Assembly: GCA_025201365.1 (NCBI GenBank)
Contig: JAIXMF010000003.1
Span: 1,488,001 to 1,552,000 of the forward strand
Origin: Syncephalis plumigaleata
Taxonomy: Eukaryota > Zoopagomycota > Zoopagomycetes > Zoopagales > Piptocephalidaceae
Direction: 5' to 3'
DNA: 64,000 nt
Part shown: positions 46,655 through 59,274 of the stretch, one piece after another
How positions within the stretch are numbered: the first letter of the stretch is position 1
Layout of the letters: every line of letters starts with the position of its first letter
Translations under genes and position numbers: made by a program
Notes under the pieces: generated by a model
What the model was told of the DNA's origin: nothing
Databases searched by the model: none
Seen by the model: the letters and a program-made list of their open reading frames with translations, nothing else

Positions 46655-49145
46655 TTACACCACTGATTCGAAATGTTCATTACCTTCATCAAGGTAGAGA
46701 AAAGCGAATAGTTCAGCCATTAATGGCGGGTGTAAACGAATAGGCGTTTTTAAATCGGGACAGAACGAGACTAGACAATATAGCAAGAGGTTAGTACAAT
46801 TAGTGTGACCTAGATAGTAGTCTATTCTAAGATGTAGCTTGCCTTCAATTAGATGGGGACACAATGTATCATCCAACATGATATCAACTCCATAGATGGC
46901 ACGCGATCGTGAATAGGGCCTTAATCCACCAACTGTGCTCGGGTGAAGTTCCCTAATGTCTTTGTTTTCACTTGTATTGGTTGTCGATGACGTATGTCGA
47001 TCACCGCGTACCACCGTGGCTAACAATACATCACGGATACATCGACGAATTGCCGGCCAGGCATACTCATCAAACTTGCCCGCACCATAATGTTCATCAA
47101 GTTGTGTGCGTAGCGTACTATAATCTGCCTGTTGTGCTGCGCCTACATCTGAGCGATAATTCATTACGGTGAAATGCTGTTGGAAATTGTCCCAACCAGT
47201 AGTGCCAGATGATGTGTATGACTGATTAGCCACACGAGCATAGCAAGGCACAGATTTTAGAGTGTAGGCACGAAGTGGATGTAACGACTTGACCGCCACG
47301 AGTATACGAAGATCAAACTTGCGAGTATTCAACAATGCGGGTTGTATCAAATCTACCATTGACATTATAACAGAAATTAATACAACCCTTGGTCATGAGT
47401 ATTTTGCTTACATTGTAGTTAACCTACATTGCTGTATAATACGTGGTCCCATTGCTAATTGCTTAAGAAGTTCGGGTAGATTATCACTTACGGCGCATCC
47501 CTCGCTACGTGTTCCATTCCATGGCTTAGTAATCCAGGCAGATGCCTCGTTTAATCGCTGTTGCTTCTCGTGGTAATCAGCGAGGAATGCCTCAGCCTCA
47601 TCATTTAGATTGTAAGTACGTGGTATCCATGTGGTGCCCAATCCATACACTTCATTCAATGTTTTGGCAAGTAAATCCTTGACCGTAATCCACCTCTCTC
47701 CAGGAAATTGATTCAACATAGGTAACAGTGCTGTCGAATTATTAGGTACACCAGATTGACGTGTTTTCGACTTTTGCTTACGATTCTTCTTTGAACTAGG
47801 ATGGGACGATGCATTGTCACGTTGTGTTTCCAGTTCGAATGAGTTCATAATATCGAATACCCATACGATATCGGCTTCCTCTGGACAAGATGCTGGAATG
47901 AATCGTTCTGAAGTACGAACACTAGCATCTTGCACTTGTCGATACGCCGGATCAAGCCAATAGCTAATCTTCTTTCTTCCGCTTAATGGCGATGTCGCAT
48001 TAGTATCGTTCATTTGAGCATGCTTAGCCAACGATAATGCCGTTTCAAGTGCGGGTGCATAGGATTCCGCCGATGCTTTGAATGTATTCTGATAATTGTC
48101 AAGACACGCTTTGAAATAGGCGTATTCCTTGGACAATGCATTAGGCAAATAAGCACAAGACAATATACATCGATCAGCGTCGTTCTTCGCCGCTTGACAT
48201 TTGCATGAATAAACAGTGTAGCATACGTATATCATTACATGAATACTTACTAACAAGTAAATCAATTGTGCACAATTGATCTGGAGCAATACGCGATACT
48301 GGCCATATTAAAGTGTAAGCTTTACCGGTTGTTAATTCCATAAAAGACGTGCTATGAAGATTAGGCTGATCACTATGCTGTAGGGCTGATCCCAACTTGT
48401 CCATGATATCTAATTGACATTGATTAGTTCATTATTATATCTCATTGTCACTTCTTGACTTACACCAATACCAATGTACAGTGGGTTTACCATTCTCATC
48501 CGCCATCGATAGCGAATAAGCATTAGCAAAATACCAAAGACGTCGAATCATCTCTTCAATAATGGCAGGCGTACAAATAACTGATACATCATCATTCTCA
48601 GTAGGCATCATAGACTGTATGTATAACAGTAAGTATTAAGCATTGATGGTTACAACTGCTTACCATGGCCAATCCACGAGCTGCCAATACTGAACTGTTA
48701 AGACTATTCAACAATGCTTCCATTCATCATTAATTTACTTATTGCTAGTTTGCATTAATTTGTAGTTACCTGGCTGTTCCAATAATTGCTGTCGTAGCTG
48801 TTCCCGTTCAAATGTGAGCATATGCTCGACCTATCGTATTATAAGTAATGCATGCATATACGCACATTAGATATCACATTAACCTACAATAAATACATTG
48901 CTTTTTGGTTCTATTGGTGTTGAAGCAACATAACGAACAGTGTGCTCAATGCCGGAATGAAGCGAATTCTCAGCTACTGGTAACACGACAGATTCCACTT
49001 GAAACTCTGGCTCATCTCGCGCAAGTTGATTCAGTAAGAGTTTACGGTGTAGCTGACGCCACAATTCTCTAGGAAACGCGATAGCTTCCAACTGTCCTTG
49101 GTGAATGTCCAGGAACTGTTGCGGATCTATTATACCTGTTAGCAT
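46655..49145 (-). CDS. TTLL12: TTLL12-like protein (tubulin-tyrosine ligase superfamily)
   Basis: About eight exons give roughly 690 residues. The N-terminal half matches the TTLL12 head: DPQQFLDIHQGQLEAIAFP, then RELWRQLHRKLLLNQ; EHMLTFEREQLRQQLLEQP; IIEEMIRRLWYFANAYSL; and HWYWYIMDKLGSALQHSD. The ligase-like half has NQFPGERWITVKDLLAKTL, TTWIPRTYNLNDEAEAF, AWITKPWNGTRSEG, TRKFDLRILVAVKSLHPLRA, QQHFTVMNY and YGVDIMLDD, then LIE and VSFCPDLKTP. In vertebrates TTLL12 is a pseudo-ligase linked to tubulin and histone modification; activity here is unknown. The last intron uses a GC donor (GAAG then GCAAGC near 46846) and the third exon an AAG acceptor. The frame is intact, unlike several neighbours. 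Confidence 0.88.
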
Positions 49146-50072
49146 TATAGGTCGAAGAATAAAAAAAAGAAGGCATCTCAATATGGAAATGATAAACATT
49201 CACTCTCTTTATTTCGAGTATATCTTCTAGATGGATGCTAGCTATTGTCTTCTCGAATGATACCTGTTTCTTTATAGATAGATTCTATTGTATTGAATAG
49301 CTGCATATACATCTCATCGTCTCGCCTTCATTTACCTGCACTCGTACATGGACGTACATCATAGTGATGGCATGATGCGTATTAGACCGCGACTAGTATT
49401 TATCCGAGCTAGATGCCAACCATGTCTATGATTATCAACGCTCAATGAGAATGACTCGTTCACGAAGGATATGATATAATAGTCCAGACTATCATCTATC
49501 GCGTCATAAACCGAATAAACGATGCCGTGCAACCAAGAAGTAACTGCAGTCAATATCATATGACCAGAATAATGGTGAGGAAAGGGTTCATGAAGTTAAT
49601 TCACACTAAACATGCCATTCGTAGTTGTCCAAATGCATACAAGAGCATTACGTAGTTTGGTCTATCATACCGGTTAATATGAAGGGAAGCATGTTCGTTC
49701 TATGCATACCATCTTTTATTGCAAGTAGACGCAGTCTCAGAAATCACAAGTTGTTCGGGTTACACGCTGCTTCCATACGACCATGTGCAAGAGGATGTGA
49801 TGTGCACACAGTGCAAATATCGATTTACCAAAAAGAAATGCACACATATCAATATCGTATTAGCATGCATTGACTGTTGCTAGCGGTTGCTTCTCTCATG
49901 TATTTATTGCTACCTGCTCTTCTCGCTTCTGTCCTCTCTCCTCTACTCCTCTCCTCTGTTCTGTTCTCTCTCTTATGGTCATACTCATTGTTATATTTAT
50001 TATAGTATAGTATAGTATAGTATTGTCTAGTCGCCATTAGCATATACACGCCTCACATCTTCCTAGTTAAAC
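49146..50072. other. Divergent promoter region
   Basis: About 930 bp between the TTLL12-like gene and the tandem-repeat protein gene, transcribed away from each other. It contains a CT-rich tract at 49915-49975 and a TATAGTATAG repeat at 49999-50023 just before the right-hand gene. The short frames here look like chance. Confidence 0.5.
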
Positions 50073-53000
50073 ATGACGTGTCGTGTTTCGTTAAGTATTG
50101 CTCACTCCTCAATTAAAATTTGTAATTTGCAACTACGGAATGTCAATGGCGTTGCACTTCCGCTGTCTATCCAGCAGGAAAACTCGGTTGCCTATTGTGA
50201 AGTACCCACGCAGGGTATGCTATTCTATGAGGTGAAGCATGTAGCACATGTACCGGCAAAGGAGGATCCTATTATTTATTTCGCCATGGCCTGGCTATTT
50301 ATCGATGGCAAACGGAAGATGTTCTTCGCCGATATTGTTTATATAGAGCGTACCATGAGTACTAGTGCCAATGATATTGCCGCTCTTCTCGCCATAGAGA
50401 TTCATCGATGCGGTATTGGACATCCTTACTGGCAGGGCTACCTCACGCTAAGTGACAACACCTCGGTTGGATGTGCACTGCGAGTTCGATGTTCGAATAT
50501 ACTACCCGCCACCATTGACATCTCACTATCCGAATTATCCGTTGTGGTATCGACCCTACGAAGTAATTTGACCTGGGAGCCAGCACTTTGGCATACACCA
50601 GCCACTCTACCGTAAGTTGCTACTTGTTATAACAAGACAATGATGATGATGATGATGATTAATTCACCATGGATTAGATTTGGACTACTAGCGGGAGAAT
50701 GTGCCGCTAAAGTATTAGAGAAACATCTGCTTGACAATCTATCGGCGCAGATACGTCCACCCACCATGGTGGTTCTAGAGAATCTACACTCGCAAGTGTG
50801 TCTGCATCAGATGACACAGCATCCTCAGTTATTGTCGGATAGCATGATATTCGAGGAGAAACCAGGTGCGACAATGATAGGATTGAATCAGGCCAAGGCA
50901 TTCGCTGCTTATTATGATACGACATTGCGTACTTCGATCTATTATCTCATTTATACAATTACTAGAAATATATCAAATGATACGAACGACGACATTAGTT
51001 CAGATATGCATTCTGATACCCCATACACCTATCTAGTTATTACTTGGACAACAGCGGGCACAAGTCGTCAATTCTATGCGGTTGAAATACTCAACACACG
51101 ATTACCCTTGGATCCACACACGCACGAAGGTATCAGTGCATTATCCCTGATAACTGCCCTTAGTCGATTGGAGCGTGGTCATTGTGTTCAACGGGATATG
51201 ACCCTAGCCTTGCCCACGAGGACAACCGTGACCATGGCGACTTATCTTAGTCTGGCATGGTTGCCCACCTTACTAGTAGTAGTGGCATCTATTGAGAAAT
51301 CGGTAAGTGCGATTTAGTAGTTACCGCATTATCTATACATGTACATTAACCTGCATGCTCACTCTAATGATTAGACTGAACTATCACGTCAGAACTCGCA
51401 ACTCTCTCGGAGATCTACAAATGGTACGTTGATTGCATCCAAGCTTGTCGCATCTATTCTCTAACCGTGTATCTAATGCTGCAACTATAGTAAAGAGAAA
51501 CGTGTTGCCCAGTATAAAGATATCGATCGAGAATGCTCATCCATCGTTGGAATTACTCGATTTCCAATGTCTCACCACCGAGAATGACTATATACACAAT
51601 ACAGATGGACTAGATAACGAGATTGGAGTAATTGCCAGTGGTGGATTGCACACGTTCACCTTTACACCACGATCTAATCGTCAAATAGGCATTCTACTGT
51701 TCAGAGTACAAGCGGCACAACCTATAGCACGATCACCATTACTCGTAGTGGCATGGCGTCAAAACTCGGAAACAAGCAACGATCTATTCTTCTACTCGCA
51801 TATTATGGAGGAGAACACACTCGGTGATCGATCGAACATGCTAGCACTGGATAATCTATTCACTACGGTCAATGATCATCGTAAGAGTATGTTTGCCAAA
51901 CAATCTGAAGGTAAATTAGCCAATGGAATGGAATTTACAATTACCACAACACTACGACGACATACGAGTCGTAAGGAATTGGAGGCTACCGTATGTTTTA
52001 CGGGTAATATCTCAGTAAGTAATTTAGTGATTTATTTAAATTACTGATACATGTCTACTAATCGTATCTTCTTGTTTTTCAAGGGCAGTGAGAACGAGGA
52101 TATCCTGAGTCAAGTACGCCAAATGGCAGAAGAAGAAGCAGGTAAGTAGTGATGCTGACTACAGATGGGATTCTCCTCATCTAATAAACAATTTGTATTA
52201 GGTGAAGAGTTGGTCGTTGCACACCAAAGTAATCATCCAGATTTGACCCTGCTCAATGTTCAAATGTACTCATTCACGGGAAAGGTAGTGGAACGACCAA
52301 AGACTACGGTTGGCACTGATGACACGATTATGGCACGTATGCGATACGATAAGAAAGCGGTGGATGCACTAGAGGGTTCAGTGAAGGGATTCATCCTAGC
52401 ACAGATAGCCGATAAATTCGGTAACCCTATCCCGGGACATGCCCATATCATCATTGCATGGCGGTTAAAAGGACCGAAACGTACCTTCTTCGTTAACGCG
52501 CTCACCTTCACGAAACCGCCCATTCCACGACTCAAGGACAGACAAATACAGGGACGTTTCTTTCGTCAATTGATACAACGACGCTTATGTCTAGCCGGTC
52601 AGGATATCATTCATCATCGATTGTTGCTTCAAAGTGCACCGGGTATCTTTTTAGGCGCTACACTCACGCATCGACCATTAGCGCAAAAGGGTTCCAGTAT
52701 CACACTACTGCATGTCGCATTAAGGAAAGCGTCCAATCTACCCTTACATGCTTTATCAGCTGCACCAACATTGGCCAAACAACGTAGAACTATTAGGAAT
52801 CTAAGACGGAATGGAAGGGGAGTCTCGCAACAGGTACCCACCAGTCCCTCCGTCAAGATCATCGATAGTGAGAGTTTACATGATATGGATCAATTATGGC
52901 CACAAATGGAGGTGGCACAACCGATGAATAACAGAATATACACTACAATAGAGGAGGATGCAGCGAGTGCTGAGCGTTCCATCTTCGTTGTTAATGGTTC

Positions 53001-54273
53001 AATAACCATGCTCAATGATGATAACTCGATATGTGTTCAGTTATACGCCAATGACGAGGAGAACATGCAACCTAATACAAATGCATTACAAGCAATTAAT
53101 CATGAACATGAGCATCAACATCATTCAACTAATGGTAATTCATTCAATAACAGTACCGCTATATAGTAAGTAATTATGAATGATTATTATATACAGCACA
53201 TATACTTACACTATGATAATAATAGTAATAATAGTAGTAATGAGAATACGATAAAGTATATGAATGCTGCAACAAGACAAGTAGATAATAACATCGAGAC
53301 ATTACATAACAAATCATTCAATGTGGATCAGTCAAAAATGACCACAGATAATCCATTAGACGAAGCAGGCTTAATACCAAATGAACCACCCATGCTAGAT
53401 CCATTAGAATTCTCGAGTAATCGATTAGAGGATGCATTGAACATGTTCTGTAATCTCTCTAACACGACACCTACTACCATACAGACAACTACTGATAATC
53501 GAGGTGAATAATAGATATTATACAGATAATAGATAGTGTAGATATACTAATACTACTCTCTCATTCAAATAGGCATTATATCAACTGATATGAGCCATTC
53601 AGATACTATTACACCCACCACTGCTGATTCATATCCACCTGATATGCTACCCTATTTACTAGGAGGTGATGTTGTACCGCCTTCTCTACGCTCAACACCA
53701 TCTAATACGACAGTTAGAGAAGAGTTCAATTGTCGTATTGTAGTCATCAATAATATGGATGATGTCGCTGTAAGATCAGTAGGACATTATGTAGAATCTG
53801 GATTACAAGTATACTCACCATCGATGCAACCATCTACATCACGAGTGAATTCATCACCAACAATGAATAAATCACTCGAATGGACATTTGTATCAACAAG
53901 TAATAATGGCAACAATGGCAATATCAATAGTAGTTACAAGGTGGATGCCACTATTGCTTGTAGTATACACGCCAACAACGAGAATGACAGTCTATTATGG
54001 GCAATAAGGGTGATGGCCATAGAGAATGTAGTCTATATCGGTATCGTGTCAAAGAGAACAAGTCAACGGACACCGCTTAGATTGAATACGGAATCATTGA
54101 GACAGATACAACAAGTGATTATATGTAGTCCTGTACTTACCGGGAATATCTATCGTGAATTGAAATTCAGTCAACATCGTATACTAGTCATTCGTGGTTC
54201 ACTAGTCAATGGTCTATCCACCAATGTACAATTAGTACTAGAGGAACAAACGAGACAACTAGTAGATGTTTAA
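50073..54273 (+). CDS. Large tandem-repeat protein of about five beta-sandwich units resembling the actinoporin-like fold
   Basis: Eight exons (50073-50611, 50678-51302, 51375-51423, 51491-52014, 52084-52141, 52202-53165, 53226-53503, 53573-54273) join exactly in phase to 1,245 residues. No signal peptide or membrane segment is seen. The same layout recurs about five times: a helix, a hydrophobic strand pair around N-x-x-x, then a core strand with Trp and a paired aromatic strand, a second helix, and a final strand pair. Core strands are IIYFAMAWLFIDGKRKMFFA, TYLVITWTTAGTSRQFYAVE, LLVVAWRQNSETSNDLFFYS, AHIIIAWRLKGPKRTFFVNA, and in the last unit LLWAIRVMAIENVVYIGIVS. The order helix, IxVxNxS-like strand, ...W..FF..I, helix, end strands resembles actinoporin-like membrane-binding proteins and related fungal lectins; unit 5 (CRIVVINNMDDVAVRSVGHY) is closest by eye. 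Homology is unproven. An Asn-rich linker separates units 4 and 5. Confidence 0.7.
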
Positions 54274-54676
54274 TATATAATATCAAGTGTCATTATTTGT
54301 AATAAAAAGCTATTATTATTATTATTCGTAAAATGAATAGTGCAGGACATGTCTTTGTTGTATTACTACAATAGAACAAGGTAGACAGGTAAACATGTTC
54401 AACGCTGATAGCATCTTCTCAAGGTCATGCTTGTGTCTATACTTGTTATGTTAACCGGTTTTAATGGGATAACAATATTGAGAATCTATTAATGTGCAAT
54501 GTTTGCCTTCCATTAGTCTCGATATATCATCCAACATCTATTCATCTCTTTCCACTTTACCTCACCGCATAACCTTCTATTTGTTTATTTATTTCTGTAT
54601 TGGTACACTCATTAGTATTGCTCACCACTATTCTTGTTCTATTTCATATAAATATTGATAACTGTTCTACTATAAA
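54274..54676. other. Intergenic between two plus-strand genes
   Basis: About 400 bp, AT-rich, pyrimidine-rich towards 54676. No gene is visible. Confidence 0.4.
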
Positions 54677-55713
54677 ATGGGATACTATATGGAGCATAAC
54701 CGTAATATTACGATATCTGACATGTATCTAATAAACTTGTCACGAGAGGCACTTATTGCAGGACTAGTATTATACAGTATTATTGGTCTATTGTATCTAT
54801 GGCGTTTATATCGTACACAAGAACGTGGTTATCTATTTTGTTTAGGAACCATTTTACGTAAGATGTTGATGCTAATATATCATACTCTATATATATATGT
54901 ATATTAACTAATCGTTCTATAGTACAATGTAGCGAGTTTGCCGTATTAATATCTCCACGTAGAAATACGCTACAATTACAACCGATCATCATGAGTGCTC
55001 TACTAAGTATTCCTGTATTCTATGGTGCACGATGGTAAGCAGTCATCAAAAGACATGATCAATACTAGATATTCGTTCTCTATGACTAATCTACATATAC
55101 ATTTACATATATACATGTGTGTATCAATAGGATACGCTCAATGGAGGGACATATCAAGTATGAATCATTACGTAAAGCACTTATTGCATCCATTGTATGG
55201 TTAATATTATATCAGAAATTGACTATCATCATTATTACTGCGTTACTTATTCTTTCCTATCCAATCAATGCAACACTCGCTTATAACTGGACAATTGCCG
55301 GTATGGTATGTCATGCCATTCTATTATTGGGTCTATTATTCAATACTTGTCTATGTATTTGGTATCTCATTGCATTACCGCAATCCATTCCCGTAATATA
55401 TGGTATGAAATTGGCTGTAAGTAATAATGAATAGGATACATAATGCTTCTTACTAGTCTTTCCCTATAGAATCACTCTAATATTCATTCTATATATCTCT
55501 CTATATGTATTCTAGCAAGCATTATCATTGCTTATACTTAATGTCATTCTATTCATATCGATGACTGTTATGATGACACGTATTGCCTCTTACGCAGCAT
55601 TCTTTTACTTTCTTTTCTTCATTCCTCCATTAACCCAACAAATGTCATTTCAGTATTACACCATGACGGTAGATCCAAGTGAACCAGAAGCGATTATTAT
55701 AGACAAACGATAG
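54677..55713 (+). CDS. Multi-helix membrane protein of unknown function
   Basis: Four exons (54677-54857, 54923-55034, 55131-55416, 55516-55713) join in phase to 258 residues. The N-terminus MGYYMEHNRNITISDMYLIN has one glycosylation site and no signal peptide. Helices follow in order: EALIAGLVLYSIIGLLYLWR, LQPIIMSALLSIPVFYGA, ALIASIVWLILYQKLTIIII, WTIAGMVCHAILLLGLLFNT, CIWYLIALPQSIPVIYGM, ALSLLILNVILFISMTVMMT and a last one at YAAFFYFLFFIPPL. That is about seven segments and suggests an integral membrane protein of the secretory pathway. The C-terminus is acidic (DPSEPEAIIIDKR). I recognise no family. It follows the tandem-repeat gene in the same direction, but a functional link is not shown. 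Confidence 0.65.
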
Positions 55714-55844
55714 ATAGTATTCCTATTCTATTCTATTCCTTCATTGTATTATCTATGTTATACTAATAATTATAATAAAAGTTGTAATCCATTCATGATT
55801 TGCAAATGCATATTTATTATACGTTAAATAGGCCATAAAACAAA

Positions 55845-58116
55845 CTACAAATCGGCAATGTCTACGCCTCCATCATCATCATTATCGCTGCCTACGCCAT
55901 TAGTCTTTAGTAGTGATGGCTGTTGTTGTTTTCGATTGTTATTGCTATGTCGTAGTGCTGCTATTTGAGGTATTGTCGCACCGGTCTTCCATGTCAATGA
56001 TACGATACGTGTCGCATTTCTCGCCTTGGATAATCTGAGCCATCGACCATCTTTGTGTTCTTGTCCTAGACCCACCACCAGTTGTATACGCAATGTATCT
56101 GATAATTTCGTATTTTGTATCTCAACAAATTGTAATGCATTCACGAAACCTGGCTATATTTACAATGTCATTCGTTAATATATGTCAAGTGATTATTGCT
56201 TGTGTTGTCGTTAAGAACTTACCATTGCAATGCTAGTGTATAGAGAGAAGCTTCGTTTGTCATCAGAGAGTTGCCATAATCTCACACTACCATCCCATGA
56301 TCCACTGGCAAATAGATCGGTATAGGGTAGTGCGGCTACTGCCGTGATCCATCGTGGTCTATCACATCCGGATTCCTCGTCAATGCCATGAGCCATCGGT
56401 TGTGTGTACACTGGTCGTTTACGTCCAATATGCCATAAGGCTAATAGACCGGAATCACCACCTGTCACCGAGTATTCCTCATTCAATAATGCCACACAAT
56501 CCATGGATCCCTCCACCGGTAGATCCGGTGTCTTTCCCTCTTCTTCCGTCACAATCTCACTCTTCTTTACACCGGTACCACCACCACGAAATACCAGTTG
56601 TGTTTCATCGGGTATCTTCCATAGACGTAGAGTACGGTCACGACCACCCACAGTAATACATTGTTCCTTGCTCAGCGTATCAATGCCTGTAATGATGTCT
56701 TGATGTCCGAATCTAATGATGTATTACATTGTTAACTATGAATATATACACACATATATATATATGTAAATTACTTACAGTGTTTCAACATAGGATAGTT
56801 GATCTATATTCCATACTTTAACTGAACGATCAAGCGATGCCGAATAGAGTTGGTTAGCACCTTTACGAAAGGCTAAACCGGATATACCATCTTTATGATG
56901 ACGGAATGTCGTTAACAATTTGTCATCACTCACTGACCATACATGAATGGCACGATCAAGACCACCGCTTGCCTGTCATAATGATTAGATTTGATTATAT
57001 ATATGTCTATATACACATACCATATATTTATCATCACTACTAATAGCCAATGCCATTACTTGATCTGTATGACCAGAAAAGTTCTTGGTACCTTTACGAC
57101 CAGCACGGAATATCTTGATCTTCTTATTCGATGGCAAATCCCCTATATTGTTATATATAGTTACTATTACTGCTATTACTATTACTACTACTCTTATAGT
57201 GACATACATTTAATAATGGTTCCATCTTTTGCACCAGAATATAGATATTGTCCATTTGATGAGGCAGCTACACAAGTAACAGATAATTGATGTCCACGAT
57301 ACACTTGTATACTACTCTCTTCTATGGGCAGTGCCAACTAACTAGTGTTAGTCATGATCATTGATATCATTATCATAGTAATTACTTACTTGATCGGCAA
57401 CCTTTCTATACAATTTACCAATAGTTTCTAACTATATATATATATATATATATCATGAGTATTGTCATTAGTATTGCTAGAAATAGTTGTACACTTACTG
57501 CATCTTCTCGAAGTCGATCGGCAATAATATCACGATCTAGATCAGCTGCATCTACTTCACCATCATCCTCAACTATTTACATGTATATATATATTAGTAT
57601 ATATAAAGAAATATAAAGAGATGTTCACTTACCAGTATCTGTACGTAATCGATCAATATACTGCTTCGCTAATCTTAATCGTTTTTCTGCTGCTGTCTCT
57701 CGTTGCTCCAACTCTTCATCAGTATCTAGTCCTCCATCCAACTCGCTCATTTCCAAGTCGGAATCTGCCGCGTTAATGCCCATGTCATTGTCAGAGGCAT
57801 CATTGGCATTATCGTATATCAAGTCGTTATCGCTACTCTTGTTGACAGATGCACGCTTAGTCGGTTTCTCCTTTCTATTAATACCACGATGGCGTAGATA
57901 GCCTGCACCACCGGGACGTCCGGATTGCGTTACTCCTGCCTCTGGATTCACTACATTCATCGAGCGTTCCTCATTATTAGATGCACGACGTCCTCCATTA
58001 CGTCCCACTAGACTGGTGAGTCCTCGCTTTGCCGGTTGCTGCTCATCACCCTCGGCAATAGCAGGGTTCGGTTGTCTACGTTTACGTGATTTCTTGGCAA
58101 AGAATCGATCAGACAT
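55845..58116 (-). CDS. RRP9: U3 snoRNP-associated WD40 protein RRP9 (U3-55K)
   Basis: Nucleolar WD40 protein that binds the box B/C of U3 snoRNA in the small-subunit processome. About nine exons give roughly 600 residues. The basic N-terminus (MSDRFFAKKSRKRRQPN) suits nucleolar targeting. An acidic region follows, then the helix AAEKRLRLAKQYIDRLR. The WD40 repeats include GHQLSVTCVAASSNGQYLYS, SGHTDQVMALAISSDDKYM, ASGGLDRAIHVWSV, YSASLDRSVKVWNI, TVGGRDRTLRLWKI, GGDSGLLALWHIGRKRP and FASGSWDGSVRLWQL. The final exon reads VVGLGQEHKDGRWLRLSKAR, matching the family's C-terminal W-R signature. The frame is intact through all introns. It is divergently arranged with the proteasome gene, 329 bp away. 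Confidence 0.93.
57432..57453. repeat. TA dinucleotide microsatellite in an RRP9 intron
   Basis: Eleven TA units in a short intron of RRP9. Confidence 0.8.
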
Positions 58117-58445
58117 GACAGAATAGAAGAAGAGAAGAAAACGATTAAGTAGTACTAAGAAAAAGAAAGTAAACTGTAGCCACAACAACAACAACGGTAG
58201 TAGTAGCAGTATTACAATATCGAACTAGAAAAAAAAGAAAAAAACATCGTTTTTCCTATTATTTTTTATCAAGTTAAAGTTGACATGAACTTGTCTATAC
58301 ATTTGAAATGCTACGTCAGCGTTCATCATCATTTGCTGTACCAGTTTACTTTCCGCAATCTATCGCTTTTCTCCTATAATTTATCCATCTCATCTCATCC
58401 TACTTCCTAGTCGATATAACCGCTACCACTTGATATTGTCAGATT
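58117..58445. promoter_or_regulatory. Bidirectional promoter of RRP9 and the proteasome gene
   Basis: The 329 bp between two divergent start codons hold a long AAAAAAGAAAAAA tract near 58229-58244 and a pyrimidine-rich stretch before 58446. No specific factor site such as a proteasome-associated control element is recognised. Confidence 0.4.
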
Positions 58446-59113
58446 ATGGAATTCCTCTTAGGCATTGTTGGTAAGGACTTTGTCCTAACTGTTACCGATC
58501 CAATGGTATCACGTTCCATTACGGTGATGAAGTCGGATGCAGATAAATCACGCCAACTGTCATCCAACTGTCATATGGTGTTCTCGGGCGAAGCTGGCGA
58601 CACTATTAGTTTCTCTGAGTATATCCAGGCCAATGTTCGTTTGTATAGCATTCGCAATCAGGTTGACCTTAGTACACGTGGTACTGCCAACTTTATTCGA
58701 GGCAGTCTTGCTGAATCACTTCGTAGTCGAGTAAGTTAACGAATAACTATTATAGTAGTGGTAACAGCAGTAGTGATAACACCTATATATATATTTAGTC
58801 TCCTTATCAAGTCAATTTGCTAGTGGCAGGTGTAGATCCAAAGGCACCAGAAGGCGAACAAGCCGGTCTCTACTGGATTGATTATTTGGCCACACTCGCC
58901 AAATGTCCATTCGCTAGTCATGGCTATGGCTCCTTCTATTGCATGTCTCTATTAGATCGTTATCACAAGCCTGACATGACGTTGGATGAGGTGAAGGCTC
59001 TAGCACGTCTATGCGCGGAAGAGATGCGTCGTCGTTTCATTGTCAATCTAGGCGATTTTGTCTGTAAAGTAGTTGACAAGGATGGCATACGTGAAATCCC
59101 TCTATTTGATTAA
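58446..59113 (+). CDS. PSMB2: Proteasome subunit beta type-2 (beta-4, PSMB2/Pre1)
   Basis: Non-catalytic beta ring subunit of the 20S core particle. Two exons (58446-58730 and 58799-59113) join in phase 0 to 199 residues, normal for the family. It begins directly MEFLLGIVGKDFVLTVTDPM, with no propeptide and no catalytic Thr1, as expected. Family features are SITVMKSDADKSRQLSSN, MVFSGEAGDTISFSEYIQAN, GTANFIRGSLAESLRSR, VNLLVAGVDPK, GLYWIDYLATLAKCPFASHG and YGSFYCMSLLDRYHKPDMTL. The frame is intact. Confidence 0.95.
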
Positions 59114-59274
59114 ATACTATAGTCAAACTTGCACACTACCATTACTACCAATACAACCACTACTACTATTGAAGCAAACCACGTTTATTAGTAAAACAAA
59201 GTCATGACTTTATTTACAACAATAGAGAGAAAGATAGAAAGAGAGAGATTATCAATGATGATAATGATAACGAT

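Noticed and set aside
46655-47365. Reading the TTLL12 C-terminal frame straight through without splicing
   Set aside because: The read-through inserts residues into the conserved ligase motif; the GC-AG intron restores LIE-VSFCPD.
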